This document shows positions 17,401 to 25,868 of a DNA stretch of 29,433 nt, one piece after another (within the stretch, counting starts at the first letter, position 1; each line of letters starts with the position of its first letter). The position numbers and the translations under genes were made by a program. The notes under the pieces are model-generated. The model searched no databases. It was not told the DNA's origin and saw nothing but the letters and a program-made list of their open reading frames with translations. This DNA comes from CAYZQH01 sp050300015 (GTDB lineage: Bacteria > Pseudomonadota > Gammaproteobacteria > Pseudomonadales > Cellvibrionaceae), in contig JBNKWZ010000022.1 in the NCBI GenBank assembly GCA_050300015.1, positions 1-29,433 on the forward strand, read 5' to 3'.

Positions 17401-18457
17401 AGGTATCACACCGATGGCGACCCCCAGCATCACGCCGCAATGGGCGCCGCGCGCGGGCGAGACAGTCACGTTGACCATTACCCGCCCTCAACCCAGCGAG
17501 GGTGCAAGCCTTGCCATTGATACCGCTGAGCTTCACCACGCATTGGGTAAGCGCGCCAGTAGCAGTGAATTGCACATGACAGTGAGGGCAAGTATCGGCC
17601 AAGACTTACAGCTCACCCTGCCCGACAACATTCAATTGGAAGGTGTGAGTGTGAATGGTGGCACTGTCCCCATGAGAACCACCGAAAACGGCTTGAATAT
17701 CGCTGTGGCACCCGGGGAACACCAAGTAAACGTGCGCTGGCAGTCTCCTGAAGGTGCTAGCCTGAAGTCGGCAACCCAACGCGTGGCGTTTAACACACCG
17801 GCCAGCAATATAGAACTTACCTTGGAGGTACCTAAAGACCGCTGGGTGTTGCTGCTAGGCGGCCCGGCCTTGGGGCCTGCCATTCTGTTTTGGGGAGTGT
17901 TACTGGTGGTATTAGCACTGGTGGTCTTTCTTGCCAGAACGGGGCTGACCCCGCTGAAAACCTATGAATGGATACTACTAAGTCTTGGGGTGGCCACCAT
18001 CAACGTTTGGATTTTGGCACTGATCGCCGGCTGGATGGTACTGTTAACACTCCGCGGTCGTGTTCAATCGCTACCTAAGCATACCGCAGTGAATTTAGGC
18101 CAAGTCTTGTTGATGATCGTTTCAGTGCTCACCCTATTGGCTTTGGTGAGCAGTGTGCCGGCGTCACTGCTGTCCAACCCCGAAATGTACATTACCGGGA
18201 ATCACTCCAGCGCCTACCAATTGCGCTGGTCGCAAGACCAAACAGATGGCGCGCTGCCGACTGCCTGGGTAATCTCCCTGCCCGTTTTGGCCTATCGCTT
18301 ATTGATGTTGGGGTGGTCTGTGTGGCTGGCGTTTGCGCTTATCCGCTGGGTACGCTGGGGCTGGCAACAACTCTGGGTGGGTGGCTTTTGGGTCAGCACC
18401 ACGGAAAAAGTCAAAGTCGAGGCACCCGACGCACCCACCTCCACACCCACCGAATAA
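14441..18457 (+). CDS. Large multi-domain membrane protein of unknown function
   Basis: A 1338-residue protein I cannot assign. The start at 14441 has AAAGGAG 6 bases upstream and gives a signal peptide (MRIILCLVCWVALAAEA). Layout: beta-rich exported domain about 20-460 (early WQDWVLHDHPDAQCPYLA); four hydrophobic segments about 467-550; a loop of 551-663; two hydrophobic segments about 664-717; a second beta-rich domain about 720-1130; and hydrophobic segments from about 1140 to 1305. The loop holds IEEVMVSGMRASS at 594-606, which resembles the TonB box/plug start of TonB-dependent receptors, and then VGPGVPQWRW...WSGPV. If the domains are periplasmic, so is the loop. It is the third gene of the Nudix/oxidoreductase run and ends at a strong terminator. 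It may be a sensor, scaffold or glycan-handling protein; none can be shown. Confidence 0.85.
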   Translation: MRIILCLVCWVALAAEANPVSIPEVLKPWQDWVLHDHPDAQCPYLANQPERQCLWPGKLSLNISSQGATFSMVVRVFGEADLALPSSDGAWPIAVKGNGKPLAVTNPKNKPHVRLGPGEHTVSGEIPWPAPPTKLYIPKAIGLLNLTENGQPQALPNRDVNGTLWLQKPKVTKPAEADALALKVFRKLTDGYPQTLTTAIELKVSGREREISLAGAVLPGLTPTALDSPLPARVEADGTLRLQIRPGQYTVQVDSLRREVGNQWSIAEVVSPWPAQEIWAFAAEPTLRTVTLSGAPIIDASQTALPLPWQTLPAYLLTPSDTLVLEEQYRGDPNPPANTLHLSKNLWLDFDGQQVTVEDSLTGTLHQGARITTLPPYQLGRASIDGEPQLITRLNATAQDGIEVRTRELNLNTISRFTWQSALPVSGWAETFEAVSTTLHLPPGWSALHVTGADQARGTWLSRWNLWDIFLVMMISVALWRAVSLPTGALALATLVMVYHQAGAPVWIWLTLAACMAIAPYVKGKLKPWLAGFTGASLLLALLITLPFAVQEARALIYPQLAPHGSYQAPALYDLAQEPKRAANAPAQSADAMIEEVMVSGMRASSLARKEKRFQADYDPDQKIQVGPGVPQWRWNTVTTHWSGPVLASDSTHWVLAPPWLTRMGYALRLTLVFALLSLLAHRFWQTKPFAKLPQWSQGFATLLLVGVMSMGQSPIAEAQVTIDDDLLNALEKRLLEPPTCLPHCTAIEAVQVDASETALALSMTVHSQAETGFALPGAIDQWWPTSVARDGTPASALTTQAGVLWLQIPKGIHQIQMRGSLQGLKQLDLNFHQALHNVRINAKQWRVNGLPSARQASQALTLERVESATTQAEEAAWAPTVFAPYVEVTRELHLGLEWYVQTTVRRLAPNQGAIHLNLPLLPGEAPTGGETVVNGAMEVRFSPTQNVVRWHSSLAIAESLSLNASDGPWRERWTLHARPMWHTEFEGITPMATPSITPQWAPRAGETVTLTITRPQPSEGASLAIDTAELHHALGKRASSSELHMTVRASIGQDLQLTLPDNIQLEGVSVNGGTVPMRTTENGLNIAVAPGEHQVNVRWQSPEGASLKSATQRVAFNTPASNIELTLEVPKDRWVLLLGGPALGPAILFWGVLLVVLALVVFLARTGLTPLKTYEWILLSLGVATINVWILALIAGWMVLLTLRGRVQSLPKHTAVNLGQVLLMIVSVLTLLALVSSVPASLLSNPEMYITGNHSSAYQLRWSQDQTDGALPTAWVISLPVLAYRLLMLGWSVWLAFALIRWVRWGWQQLWVGGFWVSTTEKVKVEAPDAPTSTPTE

Positions 18458-18474
18458 ACACCGGGGCAATACGA

Positions 18475-18502
18475 AAAAAGGCAGTGTTTCACCTGCCTTT
18501 TT
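18475..18502. terminator. Strong bidirectional Rho-independent terminator
   Basis: A perfect 10-bp stem AAAAAGGCAG/CTGCCTTTTT with an 8-base loop. It has A and T tracts on both sides, so it works for either strand. It lies between the convergent large membrane protein gene and ridA. Confidence 0.88.
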
Positions 18503-18557
18503 GGTCAAGCCTTCAGGAGCACCGTCGATGGGGAGGGCCTACGCAGGCCGTGGGGGT

Positions 18558-18941
18558 TTACAGCACCACAATGCCGTCAGCTTCCACCATTGCACCTTTG
18601 GGTAACTCTTTCACACCAATGGCAGCCCGTGCGGGATAGGGCTCGTTAAAAAATTGCGCCATAACTTCGTTCACTGTAGGGAAGTGGCTTAAATCGGTCA
18701 GGTATATATTCAGCTTCACAATATTGGACAGGTCGCCATTGGCAGCGTGACAAACCGCTTTCAGGTTTTTAAACACCTGCGTTGCCTGGGCCGCAAAATC
18801 GCCTTCCACCAACCGCATGGTGGCAGGGTCCAATGGAATTTGCCCCGACAAGTAGACGGTGCTGTCTACTTTAATGGCTTGTGAGTAAGTGCCAATCGCT
18901 GCCGGGGCGCTTTCGGTGGATATCACGGCTTTATTGGTCAT
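18558..18941 (-). CDS. ridA: RidA family enamine/imine deaminase
   Basis: A 127-residue protein of normal RidA length. Signature segments: IGTYSQAI, VYLSGQIPLDP, and ARAAIGVKELPKGAMVEADGI, the last containing the conserved arginine that binds the substrate carboxylate. It hydrolyses reactive 2-aminoacrylate-type enamines released by PLP enzymes. The frame continues to 19004, but the ATG at 18941 with AGGGG 7 bases upstream gives the standard N-terminus. It is the last gene of the gmk-rpoZ-spoT-ridA series, 83 bases after spoT, an arrangement also found in Pseudomonas. Confidence 0.93.
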   Translation of the reverse strand: MTNKAVISTESAPAAIGTYSQAIKVDSTVYLSGQIPLDPATMRLVEGDFAAQATQVFKNLKAVCHAANGDLSNIVKLNIYLTDLSHFPTVNEVMAQFFNEPYPARAAIGVKELPKGAMVEADGIVVL

Positions 18942-19024
18942 AGGGTTCCCCTTAAAATCAATCAATGCCGGGCACACAGCGGCCCAGCCCTTGCGAACAA
19001 ACAATTACGAATTTGGAGGGCAGT

Positions 19025-21136
19025 TTAGTTTTTTACCCTCGAGACTTTGGTCACCGAGCGCAAAATACGCACTCGACGCATCACATTGGCAAGATGAACA
19101 CGGTTGCGCACACCAATGGTCAGTGTAATCACGCTGTGTTCAGCATCGCGCTCTTTCACTTGAATACCTTCGATACTGGTACGCGTTTCAGCAATTCGGG
19201 TGGCGAGTGAGGCAATAATTCCGCGTTCGGATTCCACTTCTACGGCGATCTCCGTTAAGAACTCCCCTTCCACTTTCGCAGCCCAATTCACCTCGCTGAT
19301 ATTCTCACGTTTACCGCGCAAGTCTGCCACATTCTTACAAGTTTCACTGTGCACCACCAGCCCTTTACCAGAGCTGATATGCCCCACAATCGGGTCGCCA
19401 GGAATGGGGCGACAGCAACGGGCAAAGGTAATTAACAAGCCATCGGGAGAATCAATATTGAGGGGTGCGATTTTTTGTTGGTCATGGTCCACGTCAGGTT
19501 GCAACACTTTGGCCACCGACAGGGCCACGCGTCGTCCAAGGCCAATGCTTTCGTAAAGCTCCTCGAGTGTTTCCTCTGTATTGGCATCTACCAATATTCG
19601 CAGTTGCTCATCGCTTAAATCGGCCAACGACAGGCCCAAATTGACCATGGCTCGATCGAGCATACGCCGCCCTAACTCCACCGACTCCATATGGCGCTGG
19701 TGCTTTAAATAATGCCGAATGGCCGAACGCGCCTTGGCTGTGACCACAAAATTCAGCCAATTGGGGTTGGGTTGGGTATCGTCTGAGGTGATGATTTTAA
19801 TCTTTTGCCCACTGTTCAGAGGTTGCGACAAAGGGGCGGGACGATCGTTAATGCGACAGGCCACACAACTGTTACCCACTGCTGTATGCACGGCATAGGC
19901 AAAATCCACCGGCGTAGCGCTGGCAGGCAACTCAATAATGTCCCCTTTGGGGGTAAACACGTACACCTCATCGCGAAACAAATCCATTTTCACGTTTTCG
20001 ATAAACTCAAGAGAGTTACCCGTGTGGTGTTGTATTTCTAACACCCGTTGAATCCAGCGGTCTACCCGCGCTTTGGACACCTCGCTGGGGTTGGCTTCAG
20101 GGTCCACCGATTTATACAACCAGTGGGCGGCCACGCCACGGCTGGCCAGCTCGTCCATCTCCTTAGTGCGGATTTGCACTTCAATGGGCACACCGTGCAT
20201 GCCGATCAATACTGTGTGCAAAGACTGGTAGCCGTTGATTTTGGGAATGGCGATATAGTCCTTGAATTCACCAGACATGGGTTTATAGAGGTTGTGAATT
20301 GCACCCAGTGCCCGGTAACAGGTATCAATGTTTTCAACAATAATGCGAAACGCGTAAACGTCCATGATCTCGTCGAAGGATTTATTCTTCGAGCGCATCT
20401 TGTTGTAAATGCTATAAAGGTGCTTTTCTCGCCCAATCACCAAGGCAGCAATGTCCTCGCGCTGCAGCCGCGCCTCAACAGCGGATTGAATATCGTCCAC
20501 CAACGCCTTGCGGTTACCGCGAACGGATTTTAACGAGGCCTGCAAGCGCGCGGCACGCAAAGGGTACATGGCGGTAAAGCCGCGGTCTTCAAACTCAATA
20601 CGCAGGTCGTTCATTCCCAAGCGGTGAGCAATGGGGGCGTAAATTTCTAGGGTTTCTTTGGCGATACGGCGTTTTTTTTCTGGAGCGAGTGCGCCGAGCG
20701 TGCGCATATTGTGGAGCCGGTCGGCGAGTTTCACCACAATCACGCGGATGTCTCGGGCCATGGCCAAGGCCATTTTTTGGAAGTTTTTGGCCTGTTTTTC
20801 CGCCTGTGATTCGTATTCGATTTTGGCAAGTTTGCTGACCCCATCCACCAGCTCTGCCACCACTTCCCCAAATTGTTGGCTAATAGCGCCCTTGGCAATA
20901 CCAGTGTCTTCAATCACATCGTGGAGCATGGCCGCCATCAGGCTTTGATGGTCCATGTGCATAGAAGCGAGGATATTGGCGACTGCCAGCGGGTGGGTAA
21001 TATAGGGTTCGCCACTACGACGAAATTGGCCTTCGTGGGCCTGCTCGGCGTAATAATAGGCGCGTTTAACGCCATTAATTTGCGGGAGTTCTAGGTAAGA
21101 GGACAGCCTGTGGCTTAAGGTATCAATGGTTAACAA
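19025..21136 (-). CDS. spoT: Bifunctional (p)ppGpp synthetase/hydrolase SpoT
   Basis: A 703-residue stringent-response enzyme. The N-terminal hydrolase domain has H48, HD at 72-73, the ED of HDVIEDT and DRLHNMRTL. The synthetase domain follows (about 235-350, with SIYNKMRSK and DYIAIPKINGYQSLHT). TGS is at about 385-445 (VYVFTPKGDIIELP), and a C-terminal ACT domain ends the protein. It makes and degrades (p)ppGpp in response to carbon, fatty acid and other stresses. The start is a TTG with AGGGGG about 5 bases upstream; the resulting N-terminus aligns with Pseudomonas SpoT from memory. It lies 18 bases after rpoZ, so the two are co-transcribed. Confidence 0.96.
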   Translation of the reverse strand: MLTIDTLSHRLSSYLELPQINGVKRAYYYAEQAHEGQFRRSGEPYITHPLAVANILASMHMDHQSLMAAMLHDVIEDTGIAKGAISQQFGEVVAELVDGVSKLAKIEYESQAEKQAKNFQKMALAMARDIRVIVVKLADRLHNMRTLGALAPEKKRRIAKETLEIYAPIAHRLGMNDLRIEFEDRGFTAMYPLRAARLQASLKSVRGNRKALVDDIQSAVEARLQREDIAALVIGREKHLYSIYNKMRSKNKSFDEIMDVYAFRIIVENIDTCYRALGAIHNLYKPMSGEFKDYIAIPKINGYQSLHTVLIGMHGVPIEVQIRTKEMDELASRGVAAHWLYKSVDPEANPSEVSKARVDRWIQRVLEIQHHTGNSLEFIENVKMDLFRDEVYVFTPKGDIIELPASATPVDFAYAVHTAVGNSCVACRINDRPAPLSQPLNSGQKIKIITSDDTQPNPNWLNFVVTAKARSAIRHYLKHQRHMESVELGRRMLDRAMVNLGLSLADLSDEQLRILVDANTEETLEELYESIGLGRRVALSVAKVLQPDVDHDQQKIAPLNIDSPDGLLITFARCCRPIPGDPIVGHISSGKGLVVHSETCKNVADLRGKRENISEVNWAAKVEGEFLTEIAVEVESERGIIASLATRIAETRTSIEGIQVKERDAEHSVITLTIGVRNRVHLANVMRRVRILRSVTKVSRVKN

Positions 21137-21154
21137 AGCTGCCCCCTAACTGGA

Positions 21155-21415
21155 CTACTCCATGACCGCAGATGGGTCTAGCGGGATGTTGGTTTCCATG
21201 ACCGGCTTTTCGTCAACTTCATCCAAAATACTGGCATCCACCAGGCCTTTTTCGATTTCACGCAGGGCTAATACCGTGGGCTTGTCGTTTTCTTCCGGCA
21301 CCATGGCATCTTTACCCATAGTGGCAATTTGACGCGCACGCTTACTGCCAACCAATACCAGTTCAAAACGGTTATCCACGTGATCCAAACAATCTTCTAC
21401 TGTAATTCGAGCCAT
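21155..21415 (-). CDS. rpoZ: RNA polymerase omega subunit
   Basis: An 86-residue protein with the omega signature: MARITVEDCLDHVDNRFELV, then GSKRARQI and KPTVLALREIEKGL. It aids assembly of RNA polymerase by holding the beta-prime subunit and forms part of one ppGpp site. Start ATG is preceded by GGAAG. Position between gmk and spoT is conserved in gammaproteobacteria. Its leader contains unusual inverted repeats (see separate entry). Confidence 0.96.
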   Translation of the reverse strand: MARITVEDCLDHVDNRFELVLVGSKRARQIATMGKDAMVPEENDKPTVLALREIEKGLVDASILDEVDEKPVMETNIPLDPSAVME

Positions 21416-21442
21416 ATATCTTCCAATGTATCAATAGGTTTG

Positions 21443-21553
21443 CCGCCCAACCAGCGGGCTAACGCACCACCCATACTGAATAAGGTTGGGCGGTTTTTAA
21501 ACAAATTGCACCCCAAAAATCTTGCTGCTGCGTTTTTTGCAGGCAAAAAACGC
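21443..21553 (-). promoter_or_regulatory. Inverted repeats in the gmk-rpoZ spacer
   Basis: Two strong dyads lie in the 190-base gap. One is a 10-bp perfect pair CCGCCCAACC/GGTTGGGCGG (21443-21452 and 21484-21493) around 31 bases. The other is GCGTTTTTTGC/GCAAAAAACGC (21530-21540 and 21543-21553). On the transcribed minus strand neither ends in a T-run, so classical termination is not supported in that direction; on the plus strand the first is followed by TTTTT. They may form a leader structure before rpoZ or partly insulate it from gmk. Confidence 0.5.
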
Positions 21554-21605
21554 AAAAACACTAACATTAGGGGATAAGGGCCAAGAGTGTACGCAAATTG
21601 CGCAA

Positions 21606-22223
21606 TTACGACAATAGGCTACTGATTAACGCCGCATGTTTTTCCGCTTGTTTTGGCAATTTTGCACGCTCAGACAAAATGATGGCCTGAAACTCGGCCA
21701 AGGCCTGTTCAAACGCGTCGTTAACGATCAAATAATCGCTCTCCACATAGTGTGAAATTTCACTCTTTGCCTCAGCCATTCGGCTTTCAATCACCGCTTC
21801 GTCATCCTGCCCACGACCTTTTAAGCGTTCGAACAAGGACGTCTTAGACGGCGGTAAAATAAACACGCTCACCGTTTGCGGCATCAGCTTTCGCACCTGT
21901 GCGGCACCTTGCCAATCGATCTCTAATATGACATCCCCCCCTTTGGCCAAGGTTTGCTCCACCCACGTTTTACTGGTGCCGTAAAAATTGTTAAACACCC
22001 GCGCGTGCTCCAAAAAAGCGGCCTCTTCGAGCATGGCAAGAAACGCAGTCTCGCTGACAAAATGATAATCTTCGCCGTCCACTTCACCGGGTCGCTTTGC
22101 GCGTGTGGTATGTGAAACCGACACCTGCAAATTGTCACTGGCGTCCAGCAGGGCGTTCACTAGAGTGGTTTTCCCTGCGCCAGAAGGCGCAGATACGGTA
22201 TAAAGAGTACCAAGTGCAGACAT
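21606..22223 (-). CDS. gmk: Guanylate kinase
   Basis: A 205-residue enzyme that phosphorylates GMP to GDP with ATP. The P-loop is SAPSGAGKT; the GMP-binding segment is visible as SHTTRAKRPGEVDGEDYHFV, with EHARVFNNFYGT and DVILEIDWQGAAQV following. The open frame runs back to 22310, but the ATG at 22223 gives the standard length and N-terminus. It heads the minus-strand series with rpoZ, spoT and ridA and is divergent from the FKBP gene. Confidence 0.94.
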   Translation of the reverse strand: MSALGTLYTVSAPSGAGKTTLVNALLDASDNLQVSVSHTTRAKRPGEVDGEDYHFVSETAFLAMLEEAAFLEHARVFNNFYGTSKTWVEQTLAKGGDVILEIDWQGAAQVRKLMPQTVSVFILPPSKTSLFERLKGRGQDDEAVIESRMAEAKSEISHYVESDYLIVNDAFEQALAEFQAIILSERAKLPKQAEKHAALISSLLS

Positions 22224-22368
22224 AAACGGTGCGTCACCTATGGTTTGAACTAACGGTTGAGTCTTAAGGTTTTTGGAAAAATACAGACTTGTTATGATTC
22301 TGGAACCCATAGTTTAGCCCGAATACATCCTTTTGGGGCAATACAGGTTGGATTTCACGGACTTCGGC

Positions 22369-22797
22369 ATGAAACACAAAAAACTCAATAAAGGCTCTGC
22401 TGGTCAAAACCGCAAAGCCGGTGAAGCCTTTCTAAGCAAATACCGCAGTAAATCTCAGGTGCAAGACACAGGCTCTGGATTGCTTTACCAAATCCTCGAC
22501 GCAGGCAATGGCCTCGCTCCGGCGCTGACCGACACTGTGGTCACCCATCAACGGGTATTGAATACCGAAGGGGTGGTGATTGAAGACTCCTACCAAACAG
22601 GCATGGCTGACCGCTTCAAAGTCAAAGACGCCATTCCAGGCCTGCAGGAAGGCTTACAACTTATGGAAGAGGGCGCACGCTACGAGTTTGCCATTCCCTC
22701 GGAGCTTGCCTGGGGCAAACGTGGGGTCGGCAATAAAATCGGCCCAAATGCGGTATTGGTGATCGATGTGCGCTTGCTAGAAGTGTTACCCGAGTAA
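22369..22797 (+). CDS. FKBP-type peptidyl-prolyl isomerase
   Basis: A 142-residue isomerase. A short helical N-terminal segment (GQNRKAGEAFLSKYR) resembles the FkpA/FklB/Mip dimerisation tail, followed by an FKBP domain: GLLYQILDAGNG, ending with the hallmarks EGARYEFAIPSELAWGKRG and IGPNAVLVIDVRLLEV. No signal peptide is seen from the ATG at 22369, so a cytoplasmic role is likely. The alternative TTG at 22333 would add 12 residues without adding a signal. The domain looks divergent in its middle (VTHQRVLNTEGVVIEDSYQTG). It is followed by the GDPD gene after 3 bases. Confidence 0.88.
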   Translation: MKHKKLNKGSAGQNRKAGEAFLSKYRSKSQVQDTGSGLLYQILDAGNGLAPALTDTVVTHQRVLNTEGVVIEDSYQTGMADRFKVKDAIPGLQEGLQLMEEGARYEFAIPSELAWGKRGVGNKIGPNAVLVIDVRLLEVLPE

Positions 22798-22800
22798 GCC

Positions 22801-23586
22801 ATGCCGATTTGGATTAACCACCGGGGCCTTACACACCCCCATAGTACTTATAGCGAAAATACTCTGCGCGCTTTTAACACTGCAATTGTGGCAGGCTTTA
22901 CCCACCTGGAAACCGACCTGCGCACCAGCGTGGATGGCCATATTGTTTTGGTACACGATGCCAACCTCTCCCGCTTAGGTTCAGCCAACGGCACCTCCTT
23001 AACCATCGAAACATCCACGCGTGCGGAATTGTCCGCCATAACGCTTAAGTGTGGCGAACCCCTATTGTTTTTCGATGAGTGGCTAGAGGCCTTTCACGCC
23101 CAGTATTGGATACTGGACATCAAACCCGAATCCGCCTTGCGCACGCTCGAGGCATTGGAGCCTTTCTGGCGCCAACCCAGGTTTCAAGCCTTTTTTGACT
23201 CGCATGTGCGGTTTTTGTTTTGGCACACTCGTCATCAATCGCACCTACTGCAAAACCACCCCAAGGCCCAGTGCTTGGCCCCATTACACGCCTGTCAGCA
23301 AGCGGCCTTTGCCACCTGGCTGCATTTACCCGCGCTAGGCAATATCAAAGCCCATACCACCTATGCGATACCCCCAGTGTTCGCCCGCCGCCCTGTAATT
23401 AGCCGCCGCGTGGTTAATGCCTATCATGCGCGCGGCGCGCGAGTGATAGGCTATCTACCGGAAACTCCCGAGCAAACACAGTGGCTGCTGGAAGCCGGGG
23501 TGAACGAAATCCTCACAAACCACCCCCCTTTGACTAAGGGCACCACGATTGCAGAACAAATGCCGCTCAACGGGCAAGATTTTTGA
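22801..23586 (+). CDS. Glycerophosphodiester phosphodiesterase
   Basis: A 261-residue enzyme of the GDPD (UgpQ-like) TIM-barrel family. Catalytic motifs are intact: NHRG near the N-terminus, the SENTLRAF glutamate, ETDLR, and VHDANLSRLG, then WILDIKPE with the conserved Asp/Lys/Glu. It hydrolyses glycerophosphodiesters to glycerol 3-phosphate and an alcohol. There is no signal peptide, so it acts in the cytoplasm. It starts 3 bases after the FKBP stop, so the two are translationally coupled or co-transcribed. Confidence 0.92.
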   Translation: MPIWINHRGLTHPHSTYSENTLRAFNTAIVAGFTHLETDLRTSVDGHIVLVHDANLSRLGSANGTSLTIETSTRAELSAITLKCGEPLLFFDEWLEAFHAQYWILDIKPESALRTLEALEPFWRQPRFQAFFDSHVRFLFWHTRHQSHLLQNHPKAQCLAPLHACQQAAFATWLHLPALGNIKAHTTYAIPPVFARRPVISRRVVNAYHARGARVIGYLPETPEQTQWLLEAGVNEILTNHPPLTKGTTIAEQMPLNGQDF

Positions 23587-23957
23587 GTTCTAACGAGCGC
23601 GAACCAGCATTATTACAACGACAGAGGTACAGACAAGAAAGTGGCCCTAGCGCCTAGATTGAGACAACTTCGAGGCGTACCAAAACGAAGTCACCAGCCT
23701 TCGCATATCAGCATAAAGCTTATAAATGTCTCACTTTATATCTGAATATCTGAATATCTGGAAGACATGACTGATAAAAGCGGTGGGCATCTCGTCATAT
23801 GCCCACTGCAATTCTCGCCCTGCTTTGCGATGGATGAAAATGCGTCGCCCAACACCAGAAGTAAACCAGGTGCTCGAGCGACAACTTTATTGTTATACGG
23901 GCCTCCGCCAAGACCTCACCAAAAGCAAATGCCCAGATCGCGAACCTGGGCTAAACC
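23587..23957. other. Intergenic region with hairpins and short tandem repeat
   Basis: No gene is supported; the open frames near 23767 and 23783 look random. Features seen: three tandem copies of the 8-bp unit atatctga (23738-23761, last base differing), and a hairpin GTGGGCAT/ATGCCCAC with an 8-base loop at 23783-23806. The terminator candidate for the GH27 gene is listed separately. Confidence 0.5.
23931..23951 (-). terminator. Probable terminator of the GH27 gene
   Basis: A 6-bp stem GCCCAG/CTGGGC with a 9-base loop lies just past the stop codon. On the minus strand it is followed by ATTTGCTTTTGG, a weak T-rich tail. Confidence 0.5.
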
Positions 23958-25775
23958 TTAGGGGCTGGTTGTGATGATAAGCATTGCATTCCCGTGAGCA
24001 GGAATGTTGTTCGCGGTGTAGCTATTCATAAATGTACCAAGGTCATTGTGCGCCCAAATATCGCGGACTGCAGCGCTGCCCTCTGGCAATCCGAGATCGC
24101 TCCAATTTACCGTAATGGACGCCGGGCTTGTACCCCGATTAAACAGTACAACCGCGCGCCTGTTGGTACCGCTCAATGTTTTCGCCCATACCTGCAAATC
24201 CTGACCTGGCCTGGCGACAACGTGACCCTGAATGCCCAGGGTATCTTGGTTTACAGCAATGATTTCTGCATTCGTTAGAATGGACTTGGTAGTCTCATTC
24301 ATGCTCCTAACGTCGTTACCAGCAATCAAAGGCGCTGCCATAATGGCCCACAAGGCAAAATGTGAACGGTCTTCATCAACGGTTGATAGTTTACCGACTT
24401 CAAGCATGTCGGGATCGTTATAGCCACCGGGACCTGCATAACTATAAAGCGGCTCGTTTTGGTCGAGCAGTCGCATGACCGAACCCCAGCTGGTATTAAT
24501 GTCAAAACCGATACGCCAAATGTTTGCTACCCCAGCCATGTCCCAGTTGGCCTTGGGGGGGTCAAGATCATTCTCGCCATTACCGGGGTTAATGCTGTAT
24601 AGCATAGGATTGGGGTAGCTGCGCACCGCCTCACCCATCTTAATAATGGACGAGCGTTGGCCAGCGCATAAGTCGTATTTAAGGTAGTCAATACCCCATT
24701 CCATAAACGCCGCAGCGTCTTGTGCTTCATGGCCCAGGCTACCTACCCGCTTAGCTTTGTCAGAGGCACTGCCGTAAACGCCAACGCACGTCCACTGGTT
24801 GGCCGACTGATAAATACCAAGCTTCATACCCTTGCTGTGCACGTAGTCGGCAAGGGCAGGAATACCCGATGGAAATGTTTGGGTATCCCATTGCAGTTTG
24901 CCGTTGCCATCGCGCCCATTCATCCAGCAATCATCCATATTGACGTATTCGTAACCGGCGTCCTTCATGCCATTGCTCACCATCACATCGGTAACTTGCC
25001 GAATTAGACTTTCGCTAATATTACAGCCAAAGGTATTCCACGAGTTCCAACCCATAGGTGGCTTGGCACCAAGGATCTCAGGGTTGGGAGGGTCAATTTG
25101 CCCGTCGTAAGGGCCAATTTTCAGCCAATCAAGATCCAGGTAATCATTACCGCTCACAGTCACACGTATTTTTTGGAACCCGGCTTGTAGATGAATTTTA
25201 CCTGCTGACCAAGTTTTAAATTGCCCCCAGTCTGAAACGTAAGGTACGTCGAAGGTACCCAGCAGAGTGGTTCCGCATTGGGAGATCGATAAGGTTCTTC
25301 CTAGACTAATTGCGCCAGAACGAATCGTTACGTCATAGTCTCCCTCTTGTTCGACGTAAATGGTGTATTCCATCCATTCGCCAGCATTCATCCAACCGAT
25401 AGCGTAACCGTCATCGATCATTTTAATATCTACACTATCAGTTCGATATTGATTGCCCTCATTGGTGTCAGACGTGTCTGAAAAGCCTTCCAGGTCATAA
25501 TCTTCTGCCTCAATGAGCCCAAGACTAGGGACTGAAGGCACGCTGGAAGGAAAGGCCTGGTCTGCACCGCTCGGGCAGCTGGCAAGCACAACCCCGCTGG
25601 ACGAACTGCTCGAACTCGAACTCGAACTCGAGCTTGAACTACTTGAGGAAGAACTAGTACTGGAGCTACCCGAAGAGCTTGATGAGCCCGTTGTAGACTG
25701 GGCGCCACAGCTGCTGAGAATCGCTGTGACCAGTGCGGCGCTCAAAATATGAAGAGAACCCGATATTATTTTCAT
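23958..25775 (-). CDS. GH27 alpha-galactosidase lipoprotein with CBM6-like module
   Basis: A 605-residue exported glycosidase. The lipobox LSSC places the lipidated Cys at 23, followed by a polyserine linker (about 27-60). Residues about 85-225 form a CBM6-like module (LIEAEDYD, DGYAIGWMNAGEWMEYTI, ending DYLDLDWLKIGP). The GH27 catalytic domain starts near 236 (KPPMGWNSWNTFGC), with VNMDDCW, nucleophile Asp368 in YLKYDLC, the probable acid/base Asp425 in WRIGFDINTSW, and GGYNDPDMLEVG. A C-terminal beta-sandwich closes it. Likely substrates are alpha-galactosides of plant or algal polysaccharides, acted on at the cell surface; beta-L-arabinopyranosidase activity in the same family cannot be excluded. 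Start: GGGA about 7 bases upstream. No transporter or regulator gene is adjacent. Confidence 0.92.
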   Translation of the reverse strand: MKIISGSLHILSAALVTAILSSCGAQSTTGSSSSSGSSSTSSSSSSSSSSSSSSSSSSSSGVVLASCPSGADQAFPSSVPSVPSLGLIEAEDYDLEGFSDTSDTNEGNQYRTDSVDIKMIDDGYAIGWMNAGEWMEYTIYVEQEGDYDVTIRSGAISLGRTLSISQCGTTLLGTFDVPYVSDWGQFKTWSAGKIHLQAGFQKIRVTVSGNDYLDLDWLKIGPYDGQIDPPNPEILGAKPPMGWNSWNTFGCNISESLIRQVTDVMVSNGMKDAGYEYVNMDDCWMNGRDGNGKLQWDTQTFPSGIPALADYVHSKGMKLGIYQSANQWTCVGVYGSASDKAKRVGSLGHEAQDAAAFMEWGIDYLKYDLCAGQRSSIIKMGEAVRSYPNPMLYSINPGNGENDLDPPKANWDMAGVANIWRIGFDINTSWGSVMRLLDQNEPLYSYAGPGGYNDPDMLEVGKLSTVDEDRSHFALWAIMAAPLIAGNDVRSMNETTKSILTNAEIIAVNQDTLGIQGHVVARPGQDLQVWAKTLSGTNRRAVVLFNRGTSPASITVNWSDLGLPEGSAAVRDIWAHNDLGTFMNSYTANNIPAHGNAMLIITTSP

Positions 25776-25868
25776 GACGCAGTCCCAATTTTATGATTCA
25801 AGGGATTTTTGACCGCAGTGCCGGCAATAAAGTGTCTTCGGTGTGATCAAAAAAATGATGTTAATTTT

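Noticed and set aside
23738..23806. Short tandem repeat and hairpin as a CRISPR-like array
   Set aside because: Units are 8 bp, contiguous and only three; there are no spacers.
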